NCBI RefSeq assembly: GCF_001278845.1
Contig: NZ_CP012590.1
Coordinates: 1,612,001 to 1,676,000 of the forward strand
Direction: 5' to 3'
Source: Actinomyces sp. oral taxon 414
GTDB taxonomy: Bacteria; Actinomycetota; Actinomycetes; Actinomycetales; Actinomycetaceae
Length of the DNA stretch: 64,000 nucleotides
Within the stretch, counting starts at the first letter, position 1. Each line of letters begins with the position of its first letter. Below are positions 36,801 through 46,143 of the stretch, one piece after another. Below the pieces are notes generated by a model, which saw only the letters and a program-made list of their open reading frames with translations, was not told the origin of the DNA and ran no database searches. The position numbers and the translations under genes are program-made.

Positions 36801-39800
36801 GCGACCCAGCCGTCGACCCGGACGACGAAGTCGTCCCCGGCCCGCGCCGCCAGCTCGGCCAGCGGGCGGCGCAGGTCCATGGTGTGGTCCAGGTGGACGG
36901 CGCCCAGCAGCCCCTCGATGAGCGGCATGCCGTCCTCGACGACACTGCCCAGGGCGGCGTAGACCACCGGCCAGCAGGGGCCGAGCAGGGCGTCGGGCAC
37001 CAGCGGGGCCGCCGACAGGTCGGCGGGCAGGGCGTCGGCGGTCACGGCGGCGTGGTCGTGGCCCAGGGTGGCGGCCAGGGTGAAGCGGGCGTGGACGGTG
37101 CCGAAGGGCTGGGAGGCGGGCCGGCCCAGGACGTCGGTCGCCCCGGGCGCGGCGGGGCGCACCTCGGGCAGGCGCTCGACGCGGTCGCCGGTGATGGACA
37201 CGGCTCCCACGCCCGCGGTGGCGCGCAGCAGGTCGTTCATGGTCTCGCTAATGCGCCCGGGGTCGACCAGCGGGGCGGCCCCGTCCCAGGCGCGGGCCAG
37301 GCGCAGCGGCACCACCAGGCGGCGCACGGCGTGGATCGCCTCCCCGCCGGGCGTGGAGTCCCAGTGGGTGTCCAGGCGGATGTCCAGGTCGTAGGCGTCC
37401 TCGGCCACGTCGGGGCGGGCCACGACCGTGTAGGCGTCCTCGGGCAGGACCCGGGCGGGGTTGACGGTCAGGTGCCCGTTCCACAGCACGTGCGGGGCGG
37501 CGCGCACCAGCCCGGTGGCGTCGGCGACCGGGGCGGAGCCGGGGCGGATGTCGCCCAGGCGCCCGGCCGCCGCCCGCTCGGGGGTGCCGGCGGCCTGGAG
37601 GGCCTCGACGGCGGCCGTCTCGAAGCGGCCCAGCAGGTGGCCCACCGGCTCGTTGATGGTGGTGATGCCGGCCACGGCCACCGGGCCGGGGATGATGCGC
37701 ACCTGGTCGGCGCTGTAGCGCGGGTCCTGGGACTGCCACAGGGAGTCGGTGCCCCACCAGCGCAGGATGTCGGCGTCGACGACGGGCACGAAGGGCACCG
37801 GCTTGGGGTGCTTGCGGCACAGGTCGACGAACCAGGCGGCGTCGGCCGGCTCCACCCGGGTGGAGGCCGCCCGCGGGTAGCGCTCGGCCAGGGCCGCCAG
37901 GGCGGCGTCGGAGTCAACGACGTCGTCGTAGTCGGCGAACAGGGTGGGGACCATCCCGTGGTCGGCCTCGCTCAGGCGGGCCTCGACGCGGTGCAGCAGG
38001 TCCAGGAAGCGGTCGTACCAGCTCTCGTCGGCCCAGTCCTCGGCGCCGGCGGGGCGCCCGGGGTGCGGGGCGACGCACAGGTCGGCGAAGCGGGTGGCCC
38101 ACTGGAGGTAGGTCATCTCCTCGACGTCGCCGAAGTAGGGCTTGGCGGTCTTGGCCAGGGCCGCGATCATCTCGTCGCGGCGCGCGGCCATGGCCTCCTC
38201 GTCCCCGGCGAGCTCCTGGATGAGGCGCGAGGCCCGGGCGGAGGAGTTGTCGATCTCGTACAGGTCGGCCCGCAGGTGCGACAGGCCCGAGGTCATGCCG
38301 CCCGCCGAGGCGCCCGAGGCGATCCAGCCGCCCTCGGTGCCGGGGGTGTCGGCCGTGATGCCGGGGGTGTCGACCAGCAGCTGCTTGACGTCGTCGTTGG
38401 TCTTGGCCTCCAGGACGGTCATGGCGGCGGTGCCGATCATGACGCCGTCCACCGGGGCGGCGGCGGTGCCGTGGGCCAGCGCCCAGCGGCCCGTGAGGTA
38501 GTCGGCGGCCCGGGAGGGGGTGCCGATGCCCCCGCCCACGCACAACACCACGTTCTCCTGGCCGCGGATGGCGTCGTAGGTGGCCAGGAGCATGGTGTCC
38601 AGGTCCTCCCACGAGTGGTGGCCGCCGGCGTGGCCGTCCTCGATCTGCATAATGATCGGTGTGTCGGGCACCGCCGCGGCGATGGCCAGGACCTGGCGGA
38701 TCTGGTCGACGGTGCCGGGCTTGAAGGCGACGTAAGGGAAGCCCTCGGCGCGCAGGCGCCCGAGCAGCTCGGTGGCCTCCTCCAGCTCGGGGATGCCGGC
38801 GGAGATGGTGATGCCGTCGATGGGCGCGCCGCCAGCGCGGGCCTTGGACAGCAGGCGCTGGGTGCCCAGGTGCAGGTTCCACAGGTAGCGGTCCATGAAC
38901 ATGGCGTTGAAGGCGGCCGTGCGGCCCGGCTCCAGGCGCCGCTGCAGGCCCTCCAGGTTGTCCGCCAGGACCTTGGCGGTGGTCTGGCCGCCGCCGGCCA
39001 GCTCCGACCAGTACCCGGCGTTGGCGGCCGCGGCCACGATCTGCGGGTCGACGGTGGTGGGGGTCATGCCGGCCAGCATCACCGCGGAGCGGCCGGTCAG
39101 GCGCGTGAAGGCCGTGTCCAGGGTCAGACGCCCGTCGGGCAGGCGGGTCAGGCCCGGGGCGAAGCGGGAGCGGTCCACCGCGGGCCGCACCCCGGCCCCG
39201 GGGCGGTCCAGGTCGTCCACGGCGGCGGCGGTGCCGGCGGGCACCACGCCCACGCCGGTACCGGCCACGACCGCCTCGGTCAGGCGGGTCAGGACCGTGC
39301 CCGGCCCCAGGTCCAGCACCAGCCGGGGGCGCGGGTCGGCCTCCAGGGCCCGGTGCACCAGCTCCGGCCAGTCGACCGGGTCAATGAGGACGGCGGCGGC
39401 CAGGTCGCGCGCCAGGTCCTCGTCCAGCCCGGCCGTGCGCGCCCAGGCGACGACGTCGTCCACGGCCCCCTCCAGCAGGGGGGTGTGGAAGGGCACGGAG
39501 GTGGCCAGGTACTCGGTGACCGGGGCCAGGACGGCGCCGCCGCGGCGACGCTCCTTGCGGGCCCTGGCACTGCGGGCGGCCGCCACCTCCAGGGCCGTGA
39601 CCACGCGCTCGAGGTCGGCCGGGCGCCCGGACAGGGTGTGGGCCCGGCGGCCGTTGGTCACGCCCAGGGCGATGCGCTCGGCGCCGGGCACGCTCTCCAG
39701 GACGGCGTCGAGCACCTCGCGGGTGACCCCGCGCACCGAGAGCATGGGGGTGGCCCGGCCCGCCGGACCCAGGTCGAGGCGGCGGGTCGCCCGGGCGGCG

Positions 39801-40324
39801 GCGGCCCCAATGAGGCGGGCCAGGGCGTGGACCCCGATCACCGCCCGCCGGCCCTCCTCGCCGGGGCGGGCCATGGCCTCCAGCAGGGCCACGCCGAGCA
39901 CCCCCTGGGAGTGGCCGATGACGCTCGCCGGCGCGGTGGCGCGCACATCCACGCCGGCGCCCGGCAGGCAGGCCAGGACCGCGTGCTGGGCCATGAGGAT
40001 CCCGGGCACGGAGACATCGGCGCCCTCCCCGCCGGCGCCGGCGGGGGCGACCGGGACGGCCCCGTCGTCGAGCAGACGGGCCCCGCGCGGGGTAATGGTC
40101 AGCAGGTCGGTGGCCACGGGCGCGAGCAGGTCGGCGACGGCCCGATCCACGGCCGCCAGCTCGCCGGCCAGGTCGCCGTCGAGCCCGACCAGGCCCTCCA
40201 GGACGGACCTCCAGGGGGTCGCCTGCCCTCCGAAGGCGAGGACGTAGGGCTCGCCGGCGCTCAGGCGCTCGGCGACGGTGCGGGTCTGGGACCCGGGGGC
40301 GGGGGCGGTGGACTGGGTGCTCAT
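30860..40324 (-). CDS. fas: Type I fatty-acid synthase
   Basis: About 3154 residues, the whole cytoplasmic fatty-acid factory in one chain, making acyl-CoA from acetyl- and malonyl-CoA. Domains in order: acyltransferase (GHSQG near residue 137), FMN enoyl reductase (SAVMLAGMTPTTVDP near 410), MaoC-like dehydratase (DFNPIHTSYNAARVAG near 1260), malonyl/palmitoyl transferase (FAGHSLGEYTALSAYG near 1470), carrier domain (GVSSRRNQLLMDMG near 1865) after an Ala/Pro linker, ketoreductase (VAVVTGFAPHSIAAAVAG near 2190) and ketosynthase (VSACATAAVSIEEGWDK near 2790, with SKHDTSTGANDPNE and KSVTGHAKGG). This is the mycobacterial FAS-I layout without a built-in phosphopantetheinyl transferase, which is the acpS gene next door. 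ATG at 40322-40324 with GAGGA upstream; the frame stays open 39 codons further. Confidence 0.96.
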   Translation of the reverse strand: MSTQSTAPAPGSQTRTVAERLSAGEPYVLAFGGQATPWRSVLEGLVGLDGDLAGELAAVDRAVADLLAPVATDLLTITPRGARLLDDGAVPVAPAGAGGEGADVSVPGILMAQHAVLACLPGAGVDVRATAPASVIGHSQGVLGVALLEAMARPGEEGRRAVIGVHALARLIGAAAARATRRLDLGPAGRATPMLSVRGVTREVLDAVLESVPGAERIALGVTNGRRAHTLSGRPADLERVVTALEVAAARSARARKERRRGGAVLAPVTEYLATSVPFHTPLLEGAVDDVVAWARTAGLDEDLARDLAAAVLIDPVDWPELVHRALEADPRPRLVLDLGPGTVLTRLTEAVVAGTGVGVVPAGTAAAVDDLDRPGAGVRPAVDRSRFAPGLTRLPDGRLTLDTAFTRLTGRSAVMLAGMTPTTVDPQIVAAAANAGYWSELAGGGQTTAKVLADNLEGLQRRLEPGRTAAFNAMFMDRYLWNLHLGTQRLLSKARAGGAPIDGITISAGIPELEEATELLGRLRAEGFPYVAFKPGTVDQIRQVLAIAAAVPDTPIIMQIEDGHAGGHHSWEDLDTMLLATYDAIRGQENVVLCVGGGIGTPSRAADYLTGRWALAHGTAAAPVDGVMIGTAAMTVLEAKTNDDVKQLLVDTPGITADTPGTEGGWIASGASAGGMTSGLSHLRADLYEIDNSSARASRLIQELAGDEEAMAARRDEMIAALAKTAKPYFGDVEEMTYLQWATRFADLCVAPHPGRPAGAEDWADESWYDRFLDLLHRVEARLSEADHGMVPTLFADYDDVVDSDAALAALAERYPRAASTRVEPADAAWFVDLCRKHPKPVPFVPVVDADILRWWGTDSLWQSQDPRYSADQVRIIPGPVAVAGITTINEPVGHLLGRFETAAVEALQAAGTPERAAAGRLGDIRPGSAPVADATGLVRAAPHVLWNGHLTVNPARVLPEDAYTVVARPDVAEDAYDLDIRLDTHWDSTPGGEAIHAVRRLVVPLRLARAWDGAAPLVDPGRISETMNDLLRATAGVGAVSITGDRVERLPEVRPAAPGATDVLGRPASQPFGTVHARFTLAATLGHDHAAVTADALPADLSAAPLVPDALLGPCWPVVYAALGSVVEDGMPLIEGLLGAVHLDHTMDLRRPLAELAARAGDDFVVRVDGWVAGLEESSAGRVVDVRLELVDDADGSPVALMRERFAIRGRASGTAVPSAPQAAGGTGRATAPAARRLLRRVRVTAPSDMTAFARVTGDFNPIHTSYNAARVAGMDAPLVHGMWLSATAQQAAAATDAAGARHVLAGWTYVMLGAVELSDVVEISVERTGLVRGGGLVLEVTCRIGDEVVSRGTAVTVPEPTAYVYPGQGIQARGMGLDEMNSSKAAREVWERADAHTRAELGFSVINLVRDNPTEMTARGVTYRHPDGLLNLTQFTQVALATVAMATTARLSEAGALVEDAAFAGHSLGEYTALSAYGRVMPVETTISIVFQRGSTMHTLVERDADGASNYRMGALRPNQAGIGADRVEEYVASVAQASGEFLQIVNFNLAGVQYAVAGTIRGLEALAADARARAAERGGKNPFMYVPGIDVPFHSEVLRPGVPEFRERLLTLIPHDLDYERLVGRYVPNLVARPFALTDDFARAIAQVVPSEPVRELLADWPAAAARPRELARVLLVELLAWQFASPVRWIETQDVLFSSPAEGGLGVEHLVEVGLAASPTLANLAARTLMLPRHAGRRVTVHNARRDEARVLATDTDPAVEPGGEDFELPAPAPAGKAAAPAAPAAPAAPSAAPAAPAPAPEPAPAAPTPAEPAGGAAGPVEDLPFGATDALTVLLAHSARILPDQIGATDTTETLTNGVSSRRNQLLMDMGAELQLASIDGAADADMSSLAATVAKGAPGYKAFGPVLTDAVRTGLGRILGPSGVRAGRIAERVGSVWGLGGGWVSHVTAELFLGTREGASVRGGDLASLGSSAPLGSAGEVDALIDRAVQAVAAAHGVTVSKPSAGAGAGGAVVDSAALDAFAASVTGERGVLATTARHMLAALGLDEPESFDAAAADEAAATRALVEAVDAELGAGWLKFATPVFDADRAVLIDDRWATAREDLARLGNGQTDLDAARARLAPERFTGLGRAVADQAAWWAGALASSPLADAGERAELARAIASAAASAPAAGSAQTLWADDVAVVTGFAPHSIAAAVAGRLLAGGATVVATSSRLTHERLDFAKRVYREHASAGARLWIVPANLASYRDVDALAQWIGADRTVTSGGATRLVKEALVPTVLFPFAAPRVTGTLADAGPGAERQARLLLWSVERTIAALSAIGTDTHVDHRLHVVLPGSPNRGAFGGDGAYGEVKSALDAVVNRWSSEPAWARRVTLAHPRIGWVRGTGLMGGNDPLVEAVEAAGVRTWSTDEIAGELVDLCAAPVRAEAAGAPVLVDLTGGLGDDVDLAALRRGAARPAGADEEPAPPAAIAALPTPRTPSQPTAPHWGEVEADLEDMVVIVSTGEVSTWGSGRTRREAELGMSGGDDVELTAAGVLELAWGMGLLTWQDSPRAGWYDTEGEFVDESEIYGRYRDQVVARCGIREFVDDGLIATVADEEVSVYLDRDIVLTVPDEAAALMIRDSDPEHTRIAPDAESGEWTVTRLAGSLARVPRRAALSRTVGGQLPVDFDPLRWGIPAAMAEGMDTLAAWNLVTAVDAFLSAGFSPAELLRAVHPGDVACTQGTGFGGMESMRKMFVGRFLGEERAGDILQESLPNVVAAHVMQSYIGGYGAMVQPVSACATAAVSIEEGWDKIALGKADVVVAGAIDDISVESVVGFGNMNATAEAGAMYAQGISARHFSRANDRRRGGFVEAEGGGTVILARACVAARLGLPVAGVLGFVSSYADGAHTSIPAPGLGALGAGRGGRSSRLARALAVLGVQADDIAVVSKHDTSTGANDPNESELHTRLARALGRTEGNPLVAVSQKSVTGHAKGGAALFQVAGLTEILATGVAPGNASLDVVDAPLAEDAFWVWPRTPIRLAGRDGGPVRAGLLTSLGFGHVSGLIAVVHPGAFESALRRAGGQEAVDEWLERANRRLAEGTRRRRAGMIGRAPLFEPVEGRRLGEAGKRRDPHEVEAAMLLDPDARLGADGVYHAGEPGGA

Positions 40325-40437
40325 GCGATCCTCGGTCGTGGTGGACGGATGGGAAGAACGGGGGCCGGACGGTGCCGGAATGCGGTCGCTCATGCGAAAA
40401 AGGGGGCTCTCGGCTGGGGGACGGGTGGGCTGGGACC

Positions 40438-42060
40438 TCACAGGGGGATGTTGTCGTGCTTCTTGGCCGGCACGTGGCGGGCGTCGCGCTTGTCCGCCAG
40501 GGCGGCCAGCGAGTCGACAATGACCGAGCGGGTGGCCTCCGGGGCGATGACCGCGTCGATCTCCCCGATCGCCACCGCCTTGTCCGGGTTGATGACGGAG
40601 TCGGCGTACTGGGCCACCAGGCGCTCGTGCTCGGCGGCGGCCGCCTCCTCCCCCCGCTCCTCGCGCACCCGGGCCAGGTCGCGGCGGTGGATGATGCCCA
40701 CCGCCCCCTGCGCCCCGAGCACGGCGATCTCCGCGCCCGGCCAGCAGAAGTTCAGGTCCGCGCCAATGGCCTTGGACCCCATGACGATGTAGGCCCCGCC
40801 GTAGGCCTTGCGCAGGATCACCGTCACCAGGGGGACGGTCGCGGTGGCGTAGGCGTTAATGACCTTGGCGCCGCGGCGGATAATGCCCGCGTGCTCCTGC
40901 TCCGCGCCGGGCCGGTAGCCGGGCACGTCCACGAAGGTGACCACCGGCAGCCCGAAGGCGTCGCAGAAGCGCACGAAGCGCGCCAGCTTCTCCGAGGCGT
41001 TGACGTCCAGGGTGCCCGCGTCGGCCAGCGGCTGATTCGCCGCAATGCCCACCGGGCGCCCCTCGAAGCAGGCGAAGCCAATGACCACATTGGGGGCGAA
41101 GACCTCCTGGACCTGCACCAGCTCGCCGTGGTCGACCACGGCCGCCACCACCTCGGCCACGTCGTAGGCCTGGCGGGAGGAGGCCGGCACCAGGGAGCCC
41201 ACCGACGCCGCGGCCGCCGCATCGGCGGCCCGAGCCGCGTCGTCGTAATCGTAGCGGGGCGCCTCCTGGTCCGCCGAGGAGGGCAGGTAGGCCAGCAGCG
41301 TGCGCACCTGCTCCAGGGCGTCGGACTCGTCCTGGGCCACATAGTGCACCACCCCCGACACCCGCCCGTGGATCCGGGCCCCGCCCAGCTCCTCGGCGCT
41401 GATCTGCTCGCCGGTGACGGCGCGCACGACGTCGGGGCCGGTGACGAACATGTGAGAGGCCTCGCGGGTGGCGATGACGAAGTCCGTCAGGGCCGGGCTG
41501 TAGACCGCCCCACCCGCGCACGGGCCCAGGATGACGCTGATCTGGGGCACCAGCCCGGAGGCGGCGCAGGTGCGGTTGAAGATCCGCCCGTACTGGCGCA
41601 GCGCCCCCACACCCTCCTGGATCTTGGCGCCCCCGGAGTCAATGAGCCCGATGACGGGGATGCGCAGGCGCAGGGCGTCGTCGAGCAGGCGGACGATCTT
41701 GTCGCCCTCAATGGCGCCCAGGGCGCCGCCGGACACGGAGAAATCCTGGGAGTAGACGGCCACCTGGCGCCCGCCGATCTGCCCGAACCCGGTCACGACG
41801 CCGGAGGGGCGCGCCCCCTCCCCCGCGCCGGAGCCGGTGTAGCGGCCGATCTCCAGGAAGCTGTCGGCGTCGAGCAGCTCGGCGATGCGCTCGCGGGCCG
41901 TGCTCTTGCCCTTGGGGTGCTGGCGCGCGGCGGCGGCCTCCTCCGCCTGGGCATCGACGCGGGCGATGCGCTCGCGGAAGGCGCGGGTGGCGGCGGAGTC
42001 GGCCATGGTGGCCGACTCGGGCCGGGCGCCGGCCGGGCCGGGGGCGGGCGTGGTGGTCAT
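40438..42060 (-). CDS. accD: Acyl-CoA carboxylase carboxyltransferase (beta) subunit
   Basis: A 540-residue carboxyltransferase that moves CO2 from biotin to acetyl-CoA (perhaps also propionyl-CoA). The first crotonase-fold domain has SVSGGALGAIEGDKIVRLLD, IGLIDSGGAKIQEGVGAL and ILGPCAGGAVYSPALTDF; the second has FVDVPGYRPGAEQEHAGIIR and RKAYGGAYIVMGSKAIGADL. The protein ends KKHDNIPL, close to the usual K-x-x-x-IPL of the PccB/AccD5 group. It starts 1 nt after the end of the biotin carboxylase gene and is followed by fas, so malonyl-CoA supply and use are encoded together. Confidence 0.94.
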   Translation of the reverse strand: MTTTPAPGPAGARPESATMADSAATRAFRERIARVDAQAEEAAAARQHPKGKSTARERIAELLDADSFLEIGRYTGSGAGEGARPSGVVTGFGQIGGRQVAVYSQDFSVSGGALGAIEGDKIVRLLDDALRLRIPVIGLIDSGGAKIQEGVGALRQYGRIFNRTCAASGLVPQISVILGPCAGGAVYSPALTDFVIATREASHMFVTGPDVVRAVTGEQISAEELGGARIHGRVSGVVHYVAQDESDALEQVRTLLAYLPSSADQEAPRYDYDDAARAADAAAAASVGSLVPASSRQAYDVAEVVAAVVDHGELVQVQEVFAPNVVIGFACFEGRPVGIAANQPLADAGTLDVNASEKLARFVRFCDAFGLPVVTFVDVPGYRPGAEQEHAGIIRRGAKVINAYATATVPLVTVILRKAYGGAYIVMGSKAIGADLNFCWPGAEIAVLGAQGAVGIIHRRDLARVREERGEEAAAAEHERLVAQYADSVINPDKAVAIGEIDAVIAPEATRSVIVDSLAALADKRDARHVPAKKHDNIPL

Positions 42061-42061
42061 A

Positions 42062-43906
<1,845 letters not shown>

Positions 43907-43994
43907 CGGTGTGCTCCTAAGGTCTGGTGGGGGCGGCGGCGCCCGGCGCGCTGCGCGCCGGCCCTCCGCCCGGCCGTTCCCCGTCTTCTACAAG

Positions 43995-44024
43995 ATTCCA
44001 CTGGGTGGCCCGGCCGGGAGTCAA
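43995..44024 (-). promoter_or_regulatory. Candidate promoter of the acc-fas-acpS operon
   Basis: On the minus strand TTGACT (44019-44024) is followed after 18 nt by TGGAAT (43995-44000), about 90 bp before the carboxylase start. The nearby GATCCCACAATTGGGTC is partly palindromic and could be an operator of a fatty-acid regulator. Confidence 0.4.
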
Positions 44025-44299
44025 CACTACGGGGCGATGCACCCCGGACCCAATTGTGGGATCCTCATAAAGTGCGAGGGTCGTGTTGTGTCCGTGCGCG
44101 CCCGCCGGGGCGGCGGGCCCGCTGGTGCCCCGCGTCCCAGCGGCACCCCCGCGTTCCCGCCCGCCCCGGCGGTGGCGTCGGCGGTGGCGTCGGCGGGCCC
44201 GGGTGTGACCAGCATCACCGACGGGTGGCCGCCGACGGGCCCCGCGGGAATCGCCGTCACAATGAAAGGCGCGCCCGAAACGCAGGGCGCCTCTCTCCC

Positions 44300-44410
44300 T
44301 CTGCTACGCTCTTTTCTCTTTACTACGCCTCTTCACCCTCTGCTGTACGAGAAAAAGGAGCGTAGCGGAAGGCGAAAGGGCGTAGCAGAAGGAAAGGGGA
44401 GTAGCAGACG
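44300..44410. repeat. Palindromic iteron repeat, copy 2 (TACGC family)
   Basis: Two direct units (CTGCTACGCTC near 44301, TACTACGCC near 44321) and three inverted units (GAGCGTAGCGG, GGGCGTAGCAG, GGAGTAGCAG near 44358-44407) flank CTGTACGAGAAAAAGGAG. The core and the adjacent CTTCACCCTC are the reverse complement of copy 1 at 6701-6808. Confidence 0.7.
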
Positions 44411-44515
44411 GTTCGGCGCGGCCTCCCCCACGGGCCAGGCGGCGACCACGACGGGCGCCCCGGCGAGCGAACGAGACCCGCGGGTCGCGGCGCCGACCCT
44501 TCCGGGCGCCCCCGG

Positions 44516-44590
44516 CGCCGAGAGGTGCATTTTGCACTCGAAAGTGCAGCTCCAACCGTCACTTTCGAGTGCAAAGTGCACGTCTCGGCG
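44516..44590. repeat. 31-bp inverted repeat (hairpin)
   Basis: Arms at 44516-44546 and 44560-44590 match at 29 of 31 positions around a 13-nt loop; the inner part TTTGCACTCGAAAGTG is perfect. It lies between converging directions of neither gene, so a simple terminator role is not obvious. Confidence 0.7.
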
Positions 44591-44757
44591 AGGAGGACGG
44601 GGAAGGGGTCGGGGGCCGGTGCGGTGGGGTGGCCTCCCGCGGGAATTGCCACCACACTACGAGACGCGCCCCGCCAAGGCCCCTGAAACGTCCGCGTCCC
44701 GCCACGATGCGGCGGGGCGGGACGCGGAGCGCGGGCCGGGCGCCCGGCCGGGGCCGC

Positions 44758-45198
44758 TCAGGAGCCCGGGCGCATCCACTCCGGGGTCGCCTTGGGGTCG
44801 CGGGGGAAGAGCCGCAGCTCCTCGGCGCAGTCCTCGGCGCTGACGGGCGGGGTCATCTCGGGGCGGCGGTCGTAGTCGAAGTCGGAGACGAGCCGGTAGT
44901 CCTGGCTGTTCATCGACAGCTTCGTCCACGTCCAGGTGCCGCCGCCGGGGCGGGCCATGGCCACGCGCAGGGCCACGGCCTGGTGGACGAGCTCGGTGGG
45001 CAGCTCGTTGTCCGCCCATGCGGGCCTGCGCATCAGGCCCCGGGGGCGCAGGACCCGGCTGGAGGCCTTGGCGCGGGTGCCCACGGCCTCGACCTCGACG
45101 ACGACCTCCTGCACCTTGTTGGCCATCATCCATTTCGCCCAGCCGTCCGAGATGGCCTGGAAGGCCTCCATCTGGGTCTCAAAGGACCATTCCGTCAT
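44758..45198 (-). CDS. Immunity-like protein, YezG/DUF600-like (single domain)
   Basis: A 146-residue soluble protein. The C-terminal half (TWTWTKLSMNSQDYRLVSDF, DYDRRPEM, then CAEELRLFPRDPKATPEWM) lines up with the shared signature of the four related genes further upstream (LWM, ESDW, E-x-x-x-YPRD-x-x-x-x-PDWL) and resembles YezG/DUF600 proteins, which neutralise LXG-type toxins. Family membership is my inference from this pattern. It has AAAGGA upstream of the ATG. It is the most divergent member of the array and closest to core GC. No toxin gene is adjacent. Confidence 0.6.
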   Translation of the reverse strand: MTEWSFETQMEAFQAISDGWAKWMMANKVQEVVVEVEAVGTRAKASSRVLRPRGLMRRPAWADNELPTELVHQAVALRVAMARPGGGTWTWTKLSMNSQDYRLVSDFDYDRRPEMTPPVSAEDCAEELRLFPRDPKATPEWMRPGS

Positions 45199-45278
45199 TG
45201 TTCGTTTCCTTTCTCGAGCACGATCGGCGCTGCGGGGCGCGGGCCGCGGCCGCCACCGTCAGGGATGTGATGATGAGC

Positions 45279-46106
45279 CTATCGGCCGGCCGGAGGGGCC
45301 GTCGAGTCGTCGGGCGGACCGGCGAGCTGCACGTAGGCGTAGGTGATCATGAGGTCGGCCACCGGCCACAGCACGATCCAGCCGATGATCGTGAACAGGG
45401 ACGAGATGTACAGCCCCCACACCACCAGGGCGAGCGTCGTCGCGCTCCCCGAGCCAACGAGGGTGCAGGAGCGCCCGATGGTTTTGAAGACGCCGAGCCG
45501 GTGGGCCAGGGCCCCGCGGGTCGCGAAGAGGAAGAAATACGCCGTCAAGATCCCCAGGACCACCGTGGCGCCGCCCGCGAGTTGGAGTATTCCGCACAGG
45601 TAGAAGACCACGACGGAGCTGACGGCGTTGGGCAGGGTGAACAGGTGCCGGACGCGCAGGCGCCGTCCGCTCGCGACGACCAGGGAGGCCCGCGTCTGGA
45701 CGAGCAGGCCGAATCCGAAGAGGAGGAACATGACGGGCACGAAGACGACGCCCCAGCCGTTATCGACGTCGGGCATCTCCTGGATGACGTTAATGCCGGT
45801 GAGTCCGACGGCGAACCCCACCGCGACCCACAGCGGCATGGGCGCCAGGAGGAGCGGCTGGTTCTTCAGCTGCGCCCAGGCCCACCGCCAGGCCTCTCCC
45901 ACATTCACGGTGGGGCGCATGACGAGCGCCGGTCCGTAGCCGTAACCGTAGCCGGCGGGCGGGACGGCCGGGTGGCCACTGAGCGGGTCGGCACCGGGGA
46001 CGGTGCCGTAGGGTTGAACCGTCTCAGGGGCGGGGCCGCGGGGATGCGGGCCGCCAGGACCGGCCGACGGCGCTCGATCGGGCTGTGATAATTCAGGCTG
46101 TGTCAC
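45279..46106 (-). CDS. Multi-span membrane protein with Pro/Gly-rich N terminus
   Basis: A 275-residue protein not assigned to a family. The first 75 residues are Pro/Gly/Tyr-rich and disordered (PAVPPAGYGYGYGPALVMRP). Next come about six membrane spans in three pairs, beginning VGEAWRWAWAQLKNQPLLLA, a layout like the DUF4013 or glycerophosphodiester phosphodiesterase membrane-domain proteins of actinobacteria. The GTG at 46106 (MTQPELSQPDRAPS) with GGGAACGAGAG upstream is more likely than a TTG 7 codons earlier. It lies inside the immunity-like array but shows no similarity to it. Confidence 0.65.
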   Translation of the reverse strand: MTQPELSQPDRAPSAGPGGPHPRGPAPETVQPYGTVPGADPLSGHPAVPPAGYGYGYGPALVMRPTVNVGEAWRWAWAQLKNQPLLLAPMPLWVAVGFAVGLTGINVIQEMPDVDNGWGVVFVPVMFLLFGFGLLVQTRASLVVASGRRLRVRHLFTLPNAVSSVVVFYLCGILQLAGGATVVLGILTAYFFLFATRGALAHRLGVFKTIGRSCTLVGSGSATTLALVVWGLYISSLFTIIGWIVLWPVADLMITYAYVQLAGPPDDSTAPPAGR

Positions 46107-46143
46107 GACTCTCGTTCCCTGTATCAATTCCGGACGGGAAAAC

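Larger units (their letters stand above)
43907..44757. other. Long intergenic region upstream of the lipid operon
   Basis: 850 bp without a gene I can support. It holds the operon promoter region, the second TACGC-iteron palindrome (44300-44410) and a long hairpin (44516-44590). Confidence 0.55.

Noticed and set aside
30884..40792. Plus-strand open frame of about 3300 codons opposite fas
   Set aside because: It is the mirror of the FAS gene in GC-rich DNA. The product is low-complexity Gly/Ala/Val/Gln/His and has no motifs, while the minus strand has every FAS domain in order.
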